Both the position numbers and the translations under genes were made by a program. From contig CALEQZ010000041.1 of assembly GCA_937908115.1 (NCBI GenBank), positions 62,001-126,000 on the forward strand: 64,000 bases of DNA, in the 5' to 3' direction. This document shows positions 1-7,702 of the stretch, piece after piece (within the stretch, counting starts at the first letter, position 1; each line of letters begins with the position of its first letter). The notes under the pieces are model-generated. The model searched no databases. It was not told the origin of the DNA and saw only the letters and a program-made list of their open reading frames with translations. This DNA comes from an uncultured Alcaligenaceae bacterium (GTDB lineage Bacteria > Pseudomonadota > Gammaproteobacteria > Burkholderiales > Burkholderiaceae_B).

Positions 1-167
1 ATGGCCACGCAGAATGCGCCGAAGGTGGCCGCCAAGCCCAGCACGTATTGGTCCAGCAGGCCGGCGACCAGCAGCACCGGCAGCAGCATGCCGACGGCCT
101 GACGCACGCCGGTGAAGAAATAGTGGCTGTATAGAAAGCGGCGCAGGCTGGCGACGCGCAGATCCAT
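1..167 (-). CDS. FUSC/YccS-type membrane protein, N-terminal fragment (runs off the left edge)
   Basis: Only the first 55 codons are in the window, read leftwards from an ATG at 165-167. The peptide begins MDLRVASLRRFLYSHYFF and continues into a hydrophobic stretch rich in Gly, Val and Leu (residues about 21-55). Its character matches the N-terminus of inner-membrane proteins of the FUSC/YccS family, thought to export aromatic acids or other small molecules. The family call rests on a short fragment and is therefore tentative. The gene is divergent from the aldolase gene on its right, with about 236 bp between them in which I see no clear regulatory signal. Confidence 0.5.
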   Translation of the reverse strand, partial: MDLRVASLRRFLYSHYFFTGVRQAVGMLLPVLLVAGLLDQYVLGLAATFGAFCVA

Positions 168-403
168 GGGCATCGAGGACCCGGCGCTTATGGCGCTGGG
201 CCGTACAGTGTGTCGACTTGCGCACTATATCCCGACTGGGTGCCGGACGATGCATGCCGCCGCGGGAACGACGCACGGCCCACGGCGCGGTGCCGTGGTA
301 CGCTTTTTTGCGGGCCGCGCTGCCGCGATTGTGCGGATGGCTTCGTGCGGCGGTGTTGCCGTTTGTTCACGTTGATTTGAGCAGAGTCCTTGGGAGATTC
401 CCC

Positions 404-1039
404 GTGCTGGCCGAAATCGAAAGCATCGGCGTGCTGCCGGTCGTGACCCTGAACGACGCATCCTCCGCAGGGTTGCTGGGCCAGGCGCTCGCCGCAGGCG
501 GCGTGCGCGTGGCCGAAATTACTTTGCGCACGCCTGCTGCGCTGGCGGCCATCGCCGCCATGGCCGAGGCCTGCCCGGACGTGCTGGTCGGAGCCGGCAC
601 CGTGGTCCATGCCGGGCAGGTGCGCCAGGCGGTCGCGGCTGGCGCACGCTTCGTGGTCTCGCCGGGGTTTTCGGCCGACGTGGTCGACGCTTCTCAGGAT
701 GCTGGCGTGCCAGTGTTTCCCGGCATCTGCACGCCGACGGAGCTCATGGCGGCGATGTCGCGGGGCTTGCCAGCCGTCAAGTTCTTTCCGGCCGAAAACT
801 ACGGCGGCGTGGCGACGCTGCGGGCGCTGGCTGCGCCGTTTCCCGACATGCGCTTCATTCCCACGGGCGGCATCGACGCGGCGCGATTGCCGCAATACCT
901 GGCCCTGCCCAACGTCGCGGCGGTGGGGGGCAGTTGGATGGTTGCCCCGCAACTGGTCGCCGCCGGCCAGTACGAGCGCATTGCCGCCTTGGCGCGTGAA
1001 GCCGTGCAGGCGGTTGCGGCGGCCCGGGCACAGTCCTGA
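404..1039 (+). CDS. eda: 2-dehydro-3-deoxy-phosphogluconate (KDPG-type) aldolase
   Basis: Class I aldolase of 211 residues that would cleave 2-keto-3-deoxy-6-phosphogluconate into pyruvate and glyceraldehyde 3-phosphate (last step of the Entner-Doudoroff route). Motifs in order: VAEITLRTP with the catalytic Glu at about residue 38, GAGTVV, SPGF, FPGICTPTE, and LPAVKFFPAE with the Schiff-base Lys at about 126. This is the spacing of the E. coli enzyme (Glu45/Lys133). The GTG at 404 is chosen because TGGGAG lies 7 bases upstream and the protein then has the usual family length; the frame is open to 218 but that extension is Arg-rich and unlike the family. The gene stands alone, so KDPGal or a related sugar acid remains possible as substrate. 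Confidence 0.85.
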   Translation: MLAEIESIGVLPVVTLNDASSAGLLGQALAAGGVRVAEITLRTPAALAAIAAMAEACPDVLVGAGTVVHAGQVRQAVAAGARFVVSPGFSADVVDASQDAGVPVFPGICTPTELMAAMSRGLPAVKFFPAENYGGVATLRALAAPFPDMRFIPTGGIDAARLPQYLALPNVAAVGGSWMVAPQLVAAGQYERIAALAREAVQAVAAARAQS

Positions 1040-1474
1040 TTGGCCGCCCGGTGCCGCGTCTTGGTGGCGGCGTGTGCCGGCGGCAGGGACGGGCGATTTG
1101 CGCCCGCCGCCGCAAATCGGTAAATTCCCAAAACTTGTGCCTGCCTTGTATCCGGGGCTGGCATGGTGGCAGTCAGTGGTCCGGGCCACAGCCCGGGCGT
1201 TGTAGCGCCAGTTTTTTGCGCCTAGGGCCGCGCCATAAGCGTGTGTAGCCAAGGCATCCATTTCGATCCAGTTGCGCCTGCCTTCACGGGCAGTCGCTTG
1301 CACCGTGCTTCCGATGGGCGCGTGCCGGGTCGGCAGGGTGGCCGGGTGGAGCGGTTCCGTGAGCCGCGAAGCGCCGGTGCATGCTGCCGGACGCCGATAC
1401 GGGTCCGTGCTGCCGCCGCAATCCGGGCAGGCCGCGATCGGGAGTTTCCGGGGCCGGTAAAGAAAGGAACACGT
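1040..1474. other. 435-bp leader/intergenic region upstream of ilvI
   Basis: No convincing gene is present. The stretch holds one clear inverted repeat (1094-1102 with 1111-1119) near the eda stop codon and is otherwise GC-rich. I looked for a short leader peptide with Leu/Val/Ile codons followed by a terminator, as in ilv attenuators elsewhere, and did not find a convincing one. A good ribosome-binding site (AAAGGAA, 1463-1469) precedes the ilvI start. Confidence 0.5.
1094..1119. repeat. Perfect 9-bp inverted repeat downstream of eda
   Basis: CGATTTGCG at 1094-1102 is followed after 8 bases by its exact complement CGCAAATCG at 1111-1119. No run of T follows, so it is not a standard intrinsic terminator. 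It may be an RNA hairpin at the end of the eda transcript or an operator for the ilvIHC operon. Function unknown. Confidence 0.5.
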
Positions 1475-3193
1475 ATGGAACTCAATGGCGCCGATATCGT
1501 CGTGCGCTGCCTGGCCGAGGAGGGCGTCGAGCACGTCTTCGGCTATCCCGGCGGCGCGGTGCTCTACATCTACGACGCAATCTTCAAGCAGGACAAGTTC
1601 AAGCACGTGCTGGTGCGCCACGAGCAGGCGGCCGTGCACGCAGCCGACGCGTATTCGCGCTCGTCCAACAAGGTCGGCGTGGCCCTGGTCACCAGCGGCC
1701 CGGGCGTGACCAACGCGGTGACTGGCATCGCCACTGCGTACATGGATTCCGTCCCGCTGGTCATCATCAGCGGCCAGGTGCCCACGCATGCCATCGGCGA
1801 GGACGCCTTCCAGGAATGCGACACCGTCGGCATCACGCGCCCCTGCGTCAAGCACAACTTCCTGGTGCGCGACGTCAAGGAGCTGGCTGACACGATGCGC
1901 AAAGCCTTCTACATCGCGCGCTCGGGCCGGCCCGGTCCCGTGCTGGTGGACATCCCCAAGGACGTGACCGTCGCGACTTGCAAGTTCACGCCCAAGCGCG
2001 GCGAGATCCGATTGCGCTCGTATGCGCCGGTCGTCAAGGGCCACCAGGGCCAGATCAAGAAGGCCGTGCAAATGCTGTTGGCGGCCGAGCGCCCGATGAT
2101 CTACACCGGCGGCGGCGTTGTGCTGGCCGATGCGTCGGCCGAGCTGCGCCGGCTGGTCGACATGACCGGTGCGCCGTGCACCAACACCCTGATGGGCTTG
2201 GGCGCGCTGCCGGGCACGGACAAGCGATTCCTGGGCATGCCCGGCATGCATGGCACCTACGAGGCCAACATGGCCATGCAGCACTGCGACGTGCTGCTGG
2301 CCATCGGCGCGCGCTTCGACGACCGGGTCATCGGCAATCCGCGGCATTTCGCCCAGCATCCGCGCAAGATCATCCACATCGACATCGATCCGTCGTCGAT
2401 CTCCAAGCGGGTGCGGGTGGACGTGCCCATCGTCGGTGACGTCAAGGACGTGCTCACCGACCTGTTGGCCCATTATGAGGCGGCCGCGGCCGACGCCCGC
2501 CCGGACAAGGGTCGGCTGGCCAAGTGGTGGCAGCAGATCGAGGAATGGCGTGGCCGGCAATGCCTGAAGTTCGCGACGTCCGACAAGGTGATCAAGCCGC
2601 AGGAGGTCGTGCGCAAGGTCTGGGAAGTGACCGGGGGCAACGCCTTCGTCACCTCCGACGTGGGGCAGCACCAGATGTGGGCGGCGCAGTACTACGCCTT
2701 CCCCGAGGCTCGGCGCTGGATCAATTCCGGCGGTCTGGGCACCATGGGCGTGGGCTTGCCCTACGCCATGGGGGTCCAGCTGGCCAACCCGGGCGCCGAT
2801 GTGGTCTGCATCACGGGTGAGGCCTCGATCCAGATGAACATCCAGGAGCTGTCCACCTGCAAGCAGTACCACCTGACGCCCAAGATCGTTTGCCTGAACA
2901 ACCGCTATCTGGGCATGGTGCGTCAGTGGCAGCAGATCGACTATGGGTCGCGCTATTCCGAGTCGTACATGGATGCGCTGCCGGATTTCGTCAAGCTGGC
3001 CGAGTCGTACGGGCACGTCGGCATGCGCATCGACAAGCCCGCCGACGTGGAGCCGGCGCTGCGCGAAGCCTTCAAGCTCAAGGACAGGCTGGTGTTCATG
3101 GACTTCATCACCGACCAAACCGAAAACGTCTGGCCCATGGTCAAGGCGGGACGCGGCCTGACCGAGATGCTGCTCGGTTCGGAAGATCTGTAG
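1475..3193 (+). CDS. ilvI: Acetolactate synthase large (catalytic) subunit
   Basis: ThDP enzyme of 572 residues making 2-acetolactate or 2-aceto-2-hydroxybutyrate, the first common step to valine, leucine and isoleucine. The N-terminal pyrimidine domain carries the catalytic Glu at residue 50 (VRHEQAAVHAA); a central FAD/Rossmann domain follows; the C-terminal domain has the ThDP/Mg site, ending in LNNRYLGMVRQWQ. The usual GDGS motif reads GEAS here (residues 448-451). The ATG at 1475 follows AAAGGAA and gives the family's normal length. The next gene starts 10 bases after the stop and encodes the regulatory subunit, so this is the first gene of an ilvIHC operon. Confidence 0.95.
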   Translation: MELNGADIVVRCLAEEGVEHVFGYPGGAVLYIYDAIFKQDKFKHVLVRHEQAAVHAADAYSRSSNKVGVALVTSGPGVTNAVTGIATAYMDSVPLVIISGQVPTHAIGEDAFQECDTVGITRPCVKHNFLVRDVKELADTMRKAFYIARSGRPGPVLVDIPKDVTVATCKFTPKRGEIRLRSYAPVVKGHQGQIKKAVQMLLAAERPMIYTGGGVVLADASAELRRLVDMTGAPCTNTLMGLGALPGTDKRFLGMPGMHGTYEANMAMQHCDVLLAIGARFDDRVIGNPRHFAQHPRKIIHIDIDPSSISKRVRVDVPIVGDVKDVLTDLLAHYEAAAADARPDKGRLAKWWQQIEEWRGRQCLKFATSDKVIKPQEVVRKVWEVTGGNAFVTSDVGQHQMWAAQYYAFPEARRWINSGGLGTMGVGLPYAMGVQLANPGADVVCITGEASIQMNIQELSTCKQYHLTPKIVCLNNRYLGMVRQWQQIDYGSRYSESYMDALPDFVKLAESYGHVGMRIDKPADVEPALREAFKLKDRLVFMDFITDQTENVWPMVKAGRGLTEMLLGSEDL

Positions 3194-3203
3194 GAGGCCG
3201 CGC

Positions 3204-3695
3204 ATGAAACACGTCATTTCCGTCCTGATGGAAAACGCACCCGGTGCGCTGTCGCGCGTGGTGGGGCTGTTTTCCGCGCGCGGCTACAACATCGAGACCC
3301 TGACCGTGGCCCCGACCGAAGACGAGACATTGTCTCGCCTGACGGTGGTCACCATCGGCTCGGACGAGGTGATCGAGCAGATCACCAAGCACCTGAACCG
3401 GCTCATCGACGTGGTCAAGGTGGTCGACCTGACCGAGGGCGCGCACATCGAGCGTGAACTCATGCTCATCAAGGTCCGCGCCGTGGGCAAGGAGCGCGAG
3501 GAGATGAAGCGCATGGCCGACATTTTCCGCGGCCGCATCATCGACGTCACCGACAAGACCTACACCATCGAGCTGACCGGGGTGCAGGAAAAGATCCAGG
3601 CATTCATCGATGCGCTGGACCGCAGTGCCATCCTGGAGACCGTGCGCACGGGCGTGTCCGGCATCGGGCGCGGCGAGCGGGTCTTGAAGATTTGA
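3204..3695 (+). CDS. ilvH: Acetolactate synthase small (regulatory) subunit
   Basis: Protein of 163 residues, the normal IlvH length. The N-terminal ACT domain (about 1-75, starting MKHVISVLMENAPGALSRVV) binds the feedback inhibitor valine and activates the large subunit; the C-terminal half (about 80-160, with RELMLIKV and GRIIDVTDKTYTIELTG) is the second conserved domain. It sits 10 bp after ilvI and 50 bp before ilvC. The start is supported by TAGGAGG just upstream. Confidence 0.96.
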   Translation: MKHVISVLMENAPGALSRVVGLFSARGYNIETLTVAPTEDETLSRLTVVTIGSDEVIEQITKHLNRLIDVVKVVDLTEGAHIERELMLIKVRAVGKEREEMKRMADIFRGRIIDVTDKTYTIELTGVQEKIQAFIDALDRSAILETVRTGVSGIGRGERVLKI

Positions 3696-3745
3696 TTTGC
3701 ACATTTGAACGATCCAACCGGATACGAGACTAGGAGAACCCGGAA

Positions 3746-4762
3746 ATGAAGGTTTACTACGACAAGGACTGCGACCTGTCGCTGATCAAGGGCAAGACCG
3801 TGGCCATCATCGGCTATGGCTCGCAGGGGCACGCGCACGCGCTGAACCTGCACGACTCGGGCGTGAACGTCGTCGTCGGCCTGCGCAAGGGCGGCGCCTC
3901 GTGGGACAAGGCCGTCAAGGCCGGCCTGACCGTCAAGGAAGTGCCCGAAGCCGTGAAGGTTGCCGACGTGGTCATGATGCTGTTGCCTGACGAGAACATT
4001 GCGGCGGTGTACCGCGAGCACGTGCATGACAACATGCAGTCCGGCGCGGCGCTGGCGTTTGCGCACGGCTTCAACGTCCACTACGGCCAGGTCGTGCCGC
4101 GCGACGACGTCGACGTGATCATGGTCGCGCCCAAGGCGCCGGGCCACACCGTGCGCTCGACCTACACGCAAGGCGGCGGCGTGCCCCACCTGGTGGCCGT
4201 GCACCAGGACAAATCCGGCGTGGCCCGCGACGTGGCCCTGTCGTATGCCAGCGCCAACGGCGGCGGCCGTGCCGGCATCATCGAAACCAACTTCCGCGAG
4301 GAGACCGAAACCGACCTGTTCGGTGAGCAGGCCGTGCTGTGCGGCGGTACCGTCGAATTGATCAAGGCCGGCTTCGATACCCTGGTCGAGGCGGGCTACG
4401 CGCCCGAGATGGCCTACTTCGAGTGCCTGCACGAGTTGAAGCTGATCGTCGACCTGATCTACGAGGGCGGCATCGCCAACATGAACTACTCGATCTCGAA
4501 CAACGCCGAATTCGGCGAATACGAGACCGGTCCGAAGATCATCACCGAGGAAACGCGCAAGACCATGCGCCAGGTTCTCAAGGACATCCAGAGCGGCGAC
4601 TACGCCAAGCGCTTCATCCTGGAAAACGTCGCGGGCGCCCCCACGCTGGCCTCGCGTCGCCGCATCAACGCCGAGTCGCAGATCGAACAGGTTGGCGCCA
4701 AGCTGCGCGCGATGATGCCTTGGATTGCCGCCAACAAGCTGGTGGACAAGACCAAGAACTGA
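3746..4762 (+). CDS. ilvC: Ketol-acid reductoisomerase (NADP+)
   Basis: Class I (short form) enzyme of 338 residues converting 2-acetolactate to 2,3-dihydroxy-isovalerate. The N-terminal Rossmann domain has GYGSQGHAHA at residues 23-32; the C-terminal knotted domain holds the Mg-binding acidic residues (for example in ETETDLFGEQ and YFECLHELKLI). The length matches the bacterial family and the ATG is preceded by AGGAGA. It is the last gene of the ilvIHC operon and is followed by a strong intrinsic terminator. Confidence 0.97.
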   Translation: MKVYYDKDCDLSLIKGKTVAIIGYGSQGHAHALNLHDSGVNVVVGLRKGGASWDKAVKAGLTVKEVPEAVKVADVVMMLLPDENIAAVYREHVHDNMQSGAALAFAHGFNVHYGQVVPRDDVDVIMVAPKAPGHTVRSTYTQGGGVPHLVAVHQDKSGVARDVALSYASANGGGRAGIIETNFREETETDLFGEQAVLCGGTVELIKAGFDTLVEAGYAPEMAYFECLHELKLIVDLIYEGGIANMNYSISNNAEFGEYETGPKIITEETRKTMRQVLKDIQSGDYAKRFILENVAGAPTLASRRRINAESQIEQVGAKLRAMMPWIAANKLVDKTKN

Positions 4763-4805
4763 ACGGCCTGCCGGCGGCCTGTGCCGCCAGTCGATCCGTC
4801 CTTGC

Positions 4806-4833
4806 AGGGCCGGCCGATGTGCCGGCCCTTTTT
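4806..4833 (+). terminator. Intrinsic terminator of the ilvIHC operon
   Basis: GGGCCGGC (4807-4814), loop of six bases, then GCCGGCCC (4821-4828), followed by a run of five T. It lies 44 bp after the ilvC stop codon. Confidence 0.88.
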
Positions 4834-4856
4834 GTTGCGCGCCGGGCCGCGCGCCA

Positions 4857-4882
4857 ATATTTGACTGATCATTCCATAATTG
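4857..4882 (+). promoter_or_regulatory. Left copy of a 26-bp operator-like repeat, upstream of tetR
   Basis: The 26-bp sequence centred on TGATCATTCC lies about 60 bp before the tetR start. The inverted copy at 5564-5589 matches it at 25 of 26 positions. AT-rich sequence and an internal dyad (GACTGATCATTC here, perfect GAATGATCATTC in the right copy) fit an autoregulatory TetR operator overlapping the promoter. No binding evidence exists; operator function is inference. Confidence 0.6.
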
Positions 4883-4940
4883 GCATAGTATCGAACCAGC
4901 AAGGTGTGCCCCCGGGGGCGCCGGCATCCGGAGTCCGGCC

Positions 4941-5522
4941 ATGAGCGGAAGACCGCGCGGATTTGACGACGAAGCCGTCATCGAAGCGGCGATGGAGGTG
5001 TTTTGGTCCAACGGCTACGAGGCGACTTCGGCGCAGGACTTGGTCGAGCGCACGGGCTTGGGGCGTGGCAGCCTCTATAACGCGTTCGGCAGCAAGCAGG
5101 GCCTGTACCACGAGGCGCTCAAGCGCTATCAGGAGCAGGCCTTGCAGGCGCAGCTGGAAATCCTCGGCGGTCCGGGCAGCCTCAAGGAACGCCTGCGCAA
5201 CCTCATGCTGTGGGGGCTGGAAAGCGACCTTGACCCCGTCAAGCGCCGCGGCTGCATGGCCTTGTTCGCCGTGCTCGAGCGCGCAAGCAAGGATCCGGAG
5301 GTGGCGCAGATCAGCCGGTTGTATGCGAACCGGCTGGAGCAGGCGCTGTGCCATGCGTTTGCGGTGGGACAGCGCAACGGCGAGGTGACGGCCGCGGCGC
5401 CGCCGCTGTCGCTGGCGCGCGCCTTCCAGGGCAGCTACTACGGCCTGCGCGTGCTGGGTCGGTCGGTGCAGGACCGCGCCGTCTTGCTCGACGTAATCGA
5501 AAGCACGCTGGCGCTGTTCTAA
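4941..5522 (+). CDS. TetR/AcrR-family transcriptional repressor
   Basis: Protein of 193 residues with a typical N-terminal TetR helix-turn-helix (about residues 12-55: GYEATSAQDLVERTGLGRGSLYNAFGSK) and a divergent ligand-binding C-terminal half. The sequence MSGRPRGFDDEAVIEAAMEVFW is typical of TetR proteins controlling efflux pumps or detoxifying reductases. The gene lies between two inverted copies of a 26-bp sequence, and directly upstream of the remnant of an MFS transporter, which was probably its target. If so, the regulator may now control only itself. Confidence 0.88.
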   Translation: MSGRPRGFDDEAVIEAAMEVFWSNGYEATSAQDLVERTGLGRGSLYNAFGSKQGLYHEALKRYQEQALQAQLEILGGPGSLKERLRNLMLWGLESDLDPVKRRGCMALFAVLERASKDPEVAQISRLYANRLEQALCHAFAVGQRNGEVTAAAPPLSLARAFQGSYYGLRVLGRSVQDRAVLLDVIESTLALF

Positions 5523-5556
5523 GGGGCAGGATGCCGGCCCGTGGCAGCCCCTTTTT
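5521..5556 (+). terminator. Intrinsic terminator of tetR
   Basis: AAGGGGC (5521-5527) pairs with GCCCCTT (5547-5553), with an inner GCC/GGC in the loop, followed by a T-run. The stem begins inside the tetR stop codon. Confidence 0.65.
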
Positions 5557-5563
5557 ATTTCGT

Positions 5564-5589
5564 CAATTATGGAATGATCATTCAAATAT
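5564..5589 (-). promoter_or_regulatory. Right, inverted copy of the 26-bp operator-like repeat
   Basis: Reverse complement of 4857-4882 with a single mismatch. It contains the perfect 12-bp palindrome GAATGATCATTC at 5572-5583. It lies after the tetR terminator and about 35 bp before the transporter remnant, where an operator of the former efflux gene would be expected. Confidence 0.6.
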
Positions 5590-5622
5590 GCGCCGTGAAC
5601 TTCTTCCGGGCCGCTCAACGCC

Positions 5623-5798
5623 ATGCACACCTCGATGATCACCGCAGGGCTGGCATTCGGATCCTGGGTGGGGGCGGTTGGGCAGTCGATGCCGGCCATG
5701 GATTGCGGGCGCCTTTGTGGGCGGGCGCAGCGTTGGCCTTGCTCGGTCTGCTGAGCCTGGTGCCTGGCTCCAGCTTCTTGTGTGGCCGCGTCAGGTAA
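5623..5798 (+). pseudogene. Remnant of an MFS efflux transporter (C-terminal end, frameshifted)
   Basis: Two reading frames together look like the last part of a 12-helix drug or sugar efflux protein. One frame starts MHTSMITAGLAFGSWVGAVG (5623 on); the other gives DAGHGLRAPLWAGAALAL and LLGLLSLVPG before a stop at 5798. In intact DHA1-type transporters the equivalent of GLAFGSWVGA is followed directly by the DAGLGLRAP-type segment and the last helix, so a shift or deletion joins the two here. About 90% of the gene is missing. It lies next to tetR and its right-hand operator copy, which suggests decay of a regulator/efflux pair. The family call is from memory of such C-termini. Confidence 0.55.
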
Positions 5799-5835
5799 AC
5801 GCCGGCTGAATGTTTGGGAGCGTGAAGGAGTTGTC

Positions 5836-6594
5836 ATGAAGACAGCGTTTTCGGGAAAGACTGCACTCGTCACCGGCGCGGGTTCGGGTATCGGGCGCCA
5901 CGTCGCCATCACCCTAGCCAGGCAGGGGGCCCGCGTCGTCCTGGCGGGCCGGCGCCAGGACGAACTCGAGCGCACTGGTCGTGAAATCGATCCGGACGGC
6001 CGCAATTGGCTGGCCGTGCCTAGCGACGTGACCGATGAGGCGAGCGTCTGCGCGTTGATCGAACGGGCGCAGGCCGGTTCGCAGCGGCTGGACATCGCGG
6101 TCAACGTGGCCGGCGTGTTTCGCATGGGTGCCGTGGACGAAACCGAGGTCGATGCCTTCCGGACGCTGCTCGATACCAACGTAGTCGGCACCTGGCTGTG
6201 CATGAAACATGAAATCCTTGCCATGAAACGGCAGGGCGGCGGGTGCATCGTGAACATCGCGTCAAACATCGGCGCGCACCTGATCCGCCCAGGCACGGGG
6301 GCCTACGCGGCATCCAAGGCGGCCGTCTCGATCCTGACCCGCACGGCAGCGCTGGAAGCGATCGGCAGCGGCATCCGCGTCAACAGCGTCAGCCCAGGTC
6401 CAGTCGATACGCCGATGTCCCTGCGGCCCGGCGAGGACCGGGCAGCACGTGATGCCCGCATGGCGCAAGTCAATCCATCCAAGCGGGTTGCGAAACTGGA
6501 GGAAATCACTTCGGCGGTGCTTTGGCTATGTTCCGAGGGGGCGGCCTACACCGTTGGGCACGATCTGGTCGTCGACGGCGGCGCGTCGGTTTAA
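5836..6594 (+). CDS. Short-chain dehydrogenase/reductase (SDR)
   Basis: Classical SDR of 252 residues. The cofactor motif TGAGSGIG is at residues 13-20, NVAG near 90-93, catalytic Ser at about 143 and Tyr157-x3-Lys161 (GAYAASKAAV). The C-terminus PVDTPMSL and DGGASV is typical. It should oxidise or reduce an unknown alcohol/ketone with NAD(P)(H). The start at 5836 is supported by GAAGGAG six bases upstream. It stands alone, converging on the iclR gene, and may belong to the same catabolic block as the operon starting at 7703. Confidence 0.85.
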   Translation: MKTAFSGKTALVTGAGSGIGRHVAITLARQGARVVLAGRRQDELERTGREIDPDGRNWLAVPSDVTDEASVCALIERAQAGSQRLDIAVNVAGVFRMGAVDETEVDAFRTLLDTNVVGTWLCMKHEILAMKRQGGGCIVNIASNIGAHLIRPGTGAYAASKAAVSILTRTAALEAIGSGIRVNSVSPGPVDTPMSLRPGEDRAARDARMAQVNPSKRVAKLEEITSAVLWLCSEGAAYTVGHDLVVDGGASV

Positions 6595-6618
6595 GCGGCG
6601 CAGGGGCCAAGGCGCCTG

Positions 6619-7461
6619 TTACCGATCAAACCACCCATTGACCGATGGCGGATCTTCCTGGACAAACATGGTGCGCAGGATCTCCGCCATCTCGCGCAAT
6701 TGCGGCTCGACCTCGGTTTCCAACTGCCGGGCCGATAGATTGGCGCTATCCGAGCTGCAATTGATGGCCAGCGGCTGCATGCCGGCCGGTGCCGGTATCG
6801 GCACGGCCAGCGCGATGATTTCGCGATGCACCAGGCCGCGATGCAGCACGTACCCAGTACGCTGGTACTGGCGCAGCTTGGATATGGCCAGCTCATCGAT
6901 GGTGCCTGCGTCTTCGGGAAACGCCTTGCGCAGGCGCGCCAGGATGGCTGAACGCTCCTTCTCGTCCAGCACCGCCAGGTAGGCCCAACCCAAGGTGCAC
7001 TTGTGCAGGGGCAGGCGCGAGCCCCGCTGCAAGTTGGTCCCTACCATGACCTCTGCCGTGCAGCGCTCCAAATAGACCATGTACAGGCGCTCATGGCCTG
7101 CGATCGATATGGCCGATCGGTAGCGGTCAGCCAGCGCCTGCATGCGCGGGCGAACGATCTCCAACGCATTGAAGGACGCCGAAGCCGCAATCCCTAAGGA
7201 CAGCGCGGCAGTGCCTAGTTGCAGGCGCTGGCCAGGCGTGGGCAGCAAAAAGCCCTGTTGCACCAGCGTCTGGCACAGCCGCCATACGGTCGGCTGCGGC
7301 AGGCCGGTCAGGCGGGCGATCTCGGCGCTGCCCAAGCGCGGCCTCGTGGGCGTAAAGCACTGCAGAATTTCCAGTCCGCGCGACAACGCGATGACGCCCG
7401 GGCGCGCTTCGCCAGAGTCTGGAGCGGCCTTGGTCTTTTTGTTTTCCCTTTCTTTAGTCAT
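6619..7461 (-). CDS. IclR-family transcriptional regulator
   Basis: Protein of about 280 residues with an N-terminal winged helix-turn-helix (VIALSRGLEILQCF, then LGSAEIARLTGLPQPTVWRL) and a C-terminal effector domain typical of IclR. An upstream in-frame ATG at 7477-7479 would add six residues; the later start MTKERENKK is preferred because it lies directly before the conserved region. The gene is divergent from the 12-gene catabolic operon beginning at 7703. IclR proteins normally control such a divergent neighbour and themselves. The palindrome at 7632-7650 is the best candidate for its operator. Confidence 0.88.
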   Translation of the reverse strand: MTKERENKKTKAAPDSGEARPGVIALSRGLEILQCFTPTRPRLGSAEIARLTGLPQPTVWRLCQTLVQQGFLLPTPGQRLQLGTAALSLGIAASASFNALEIVRPRMQALADRYRSAISIAGHERLYMVYLERCTAEVMVGTNLQRGSRLPLHKCTLGWAYLAVLDEKERSAILARLRKAFPEDAGTIDELAISKLRQYQRTGYVLHRGLVHREIIALAVPIPAPAGMQPLAINCSSDSANLSARQLETEVEPQLREMAEILRTMFVQEDPPSVNGWFDR

Positions 7462-7582
7462 GGATGGCGCTCGATGCATGAACGCGATTGTGGTCGCGTG
7501 GTGATCGTTTGCGGGATCGAACGAGCGGTGATTAGCCCGCGTCCGAATCGGGAGACAGGGCAGCGGTCCCGGATTGTAACGC

Positions 7583-7612
7583 TTGACATACTCGGAACCG
7601 GCTCCCTAGAAT
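7583..7612 (+). promoter_or_regulatory. Sigma-70-type promoter of the catabolic operon
   Basis: A perfect -35 box TTGACA (7583-7588) and a -10 box TAGAAT (7607-7612) are separated by 18 bp. Transcription would start near 7619, about 80 bp before the first gene's start codon. Confidence 0.65.
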
Positions 7613-7631
7613 AATTCACCAGATAGATTAT

Positions 7632-7650
7632 TAATTCATATAATGAATTA
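7632..7650. promoter_or_regulatory. Perfect palindrome, likely IclR operator
   Basis: TAATTCAT-ata-ATGAATTA, an 8-3-8 perfect dyad lying about 20 bp downstream of the -10 box in the iclR/operon intergenic region. A repressor bound here would block transcription elongation or initiation. Assignment to the neighbouring IclR protein is inference from position. Confidence 0.55.
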
Positions 7651-7702
7651 TAACTGATTGCCGCGGACGAGCCGCCGGCAATCGCCGACAGGAGACAGCA
7701 CG

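Noticed and set aside
1381..1890. Possible leader peptide before ilvI
   Set aside because: The frame runs far into ilvI and lacks clustered Leu/Val/Ile codons and a following terminator.
188..3217. Very long antisense open frame (1009 codons) across eda and ilvI
   Set aside because: Composition is typical of the antisense shadow of GC-rich genes (His, Arg, Gln-rich), no start signal, and both genes under it are unmistakable.
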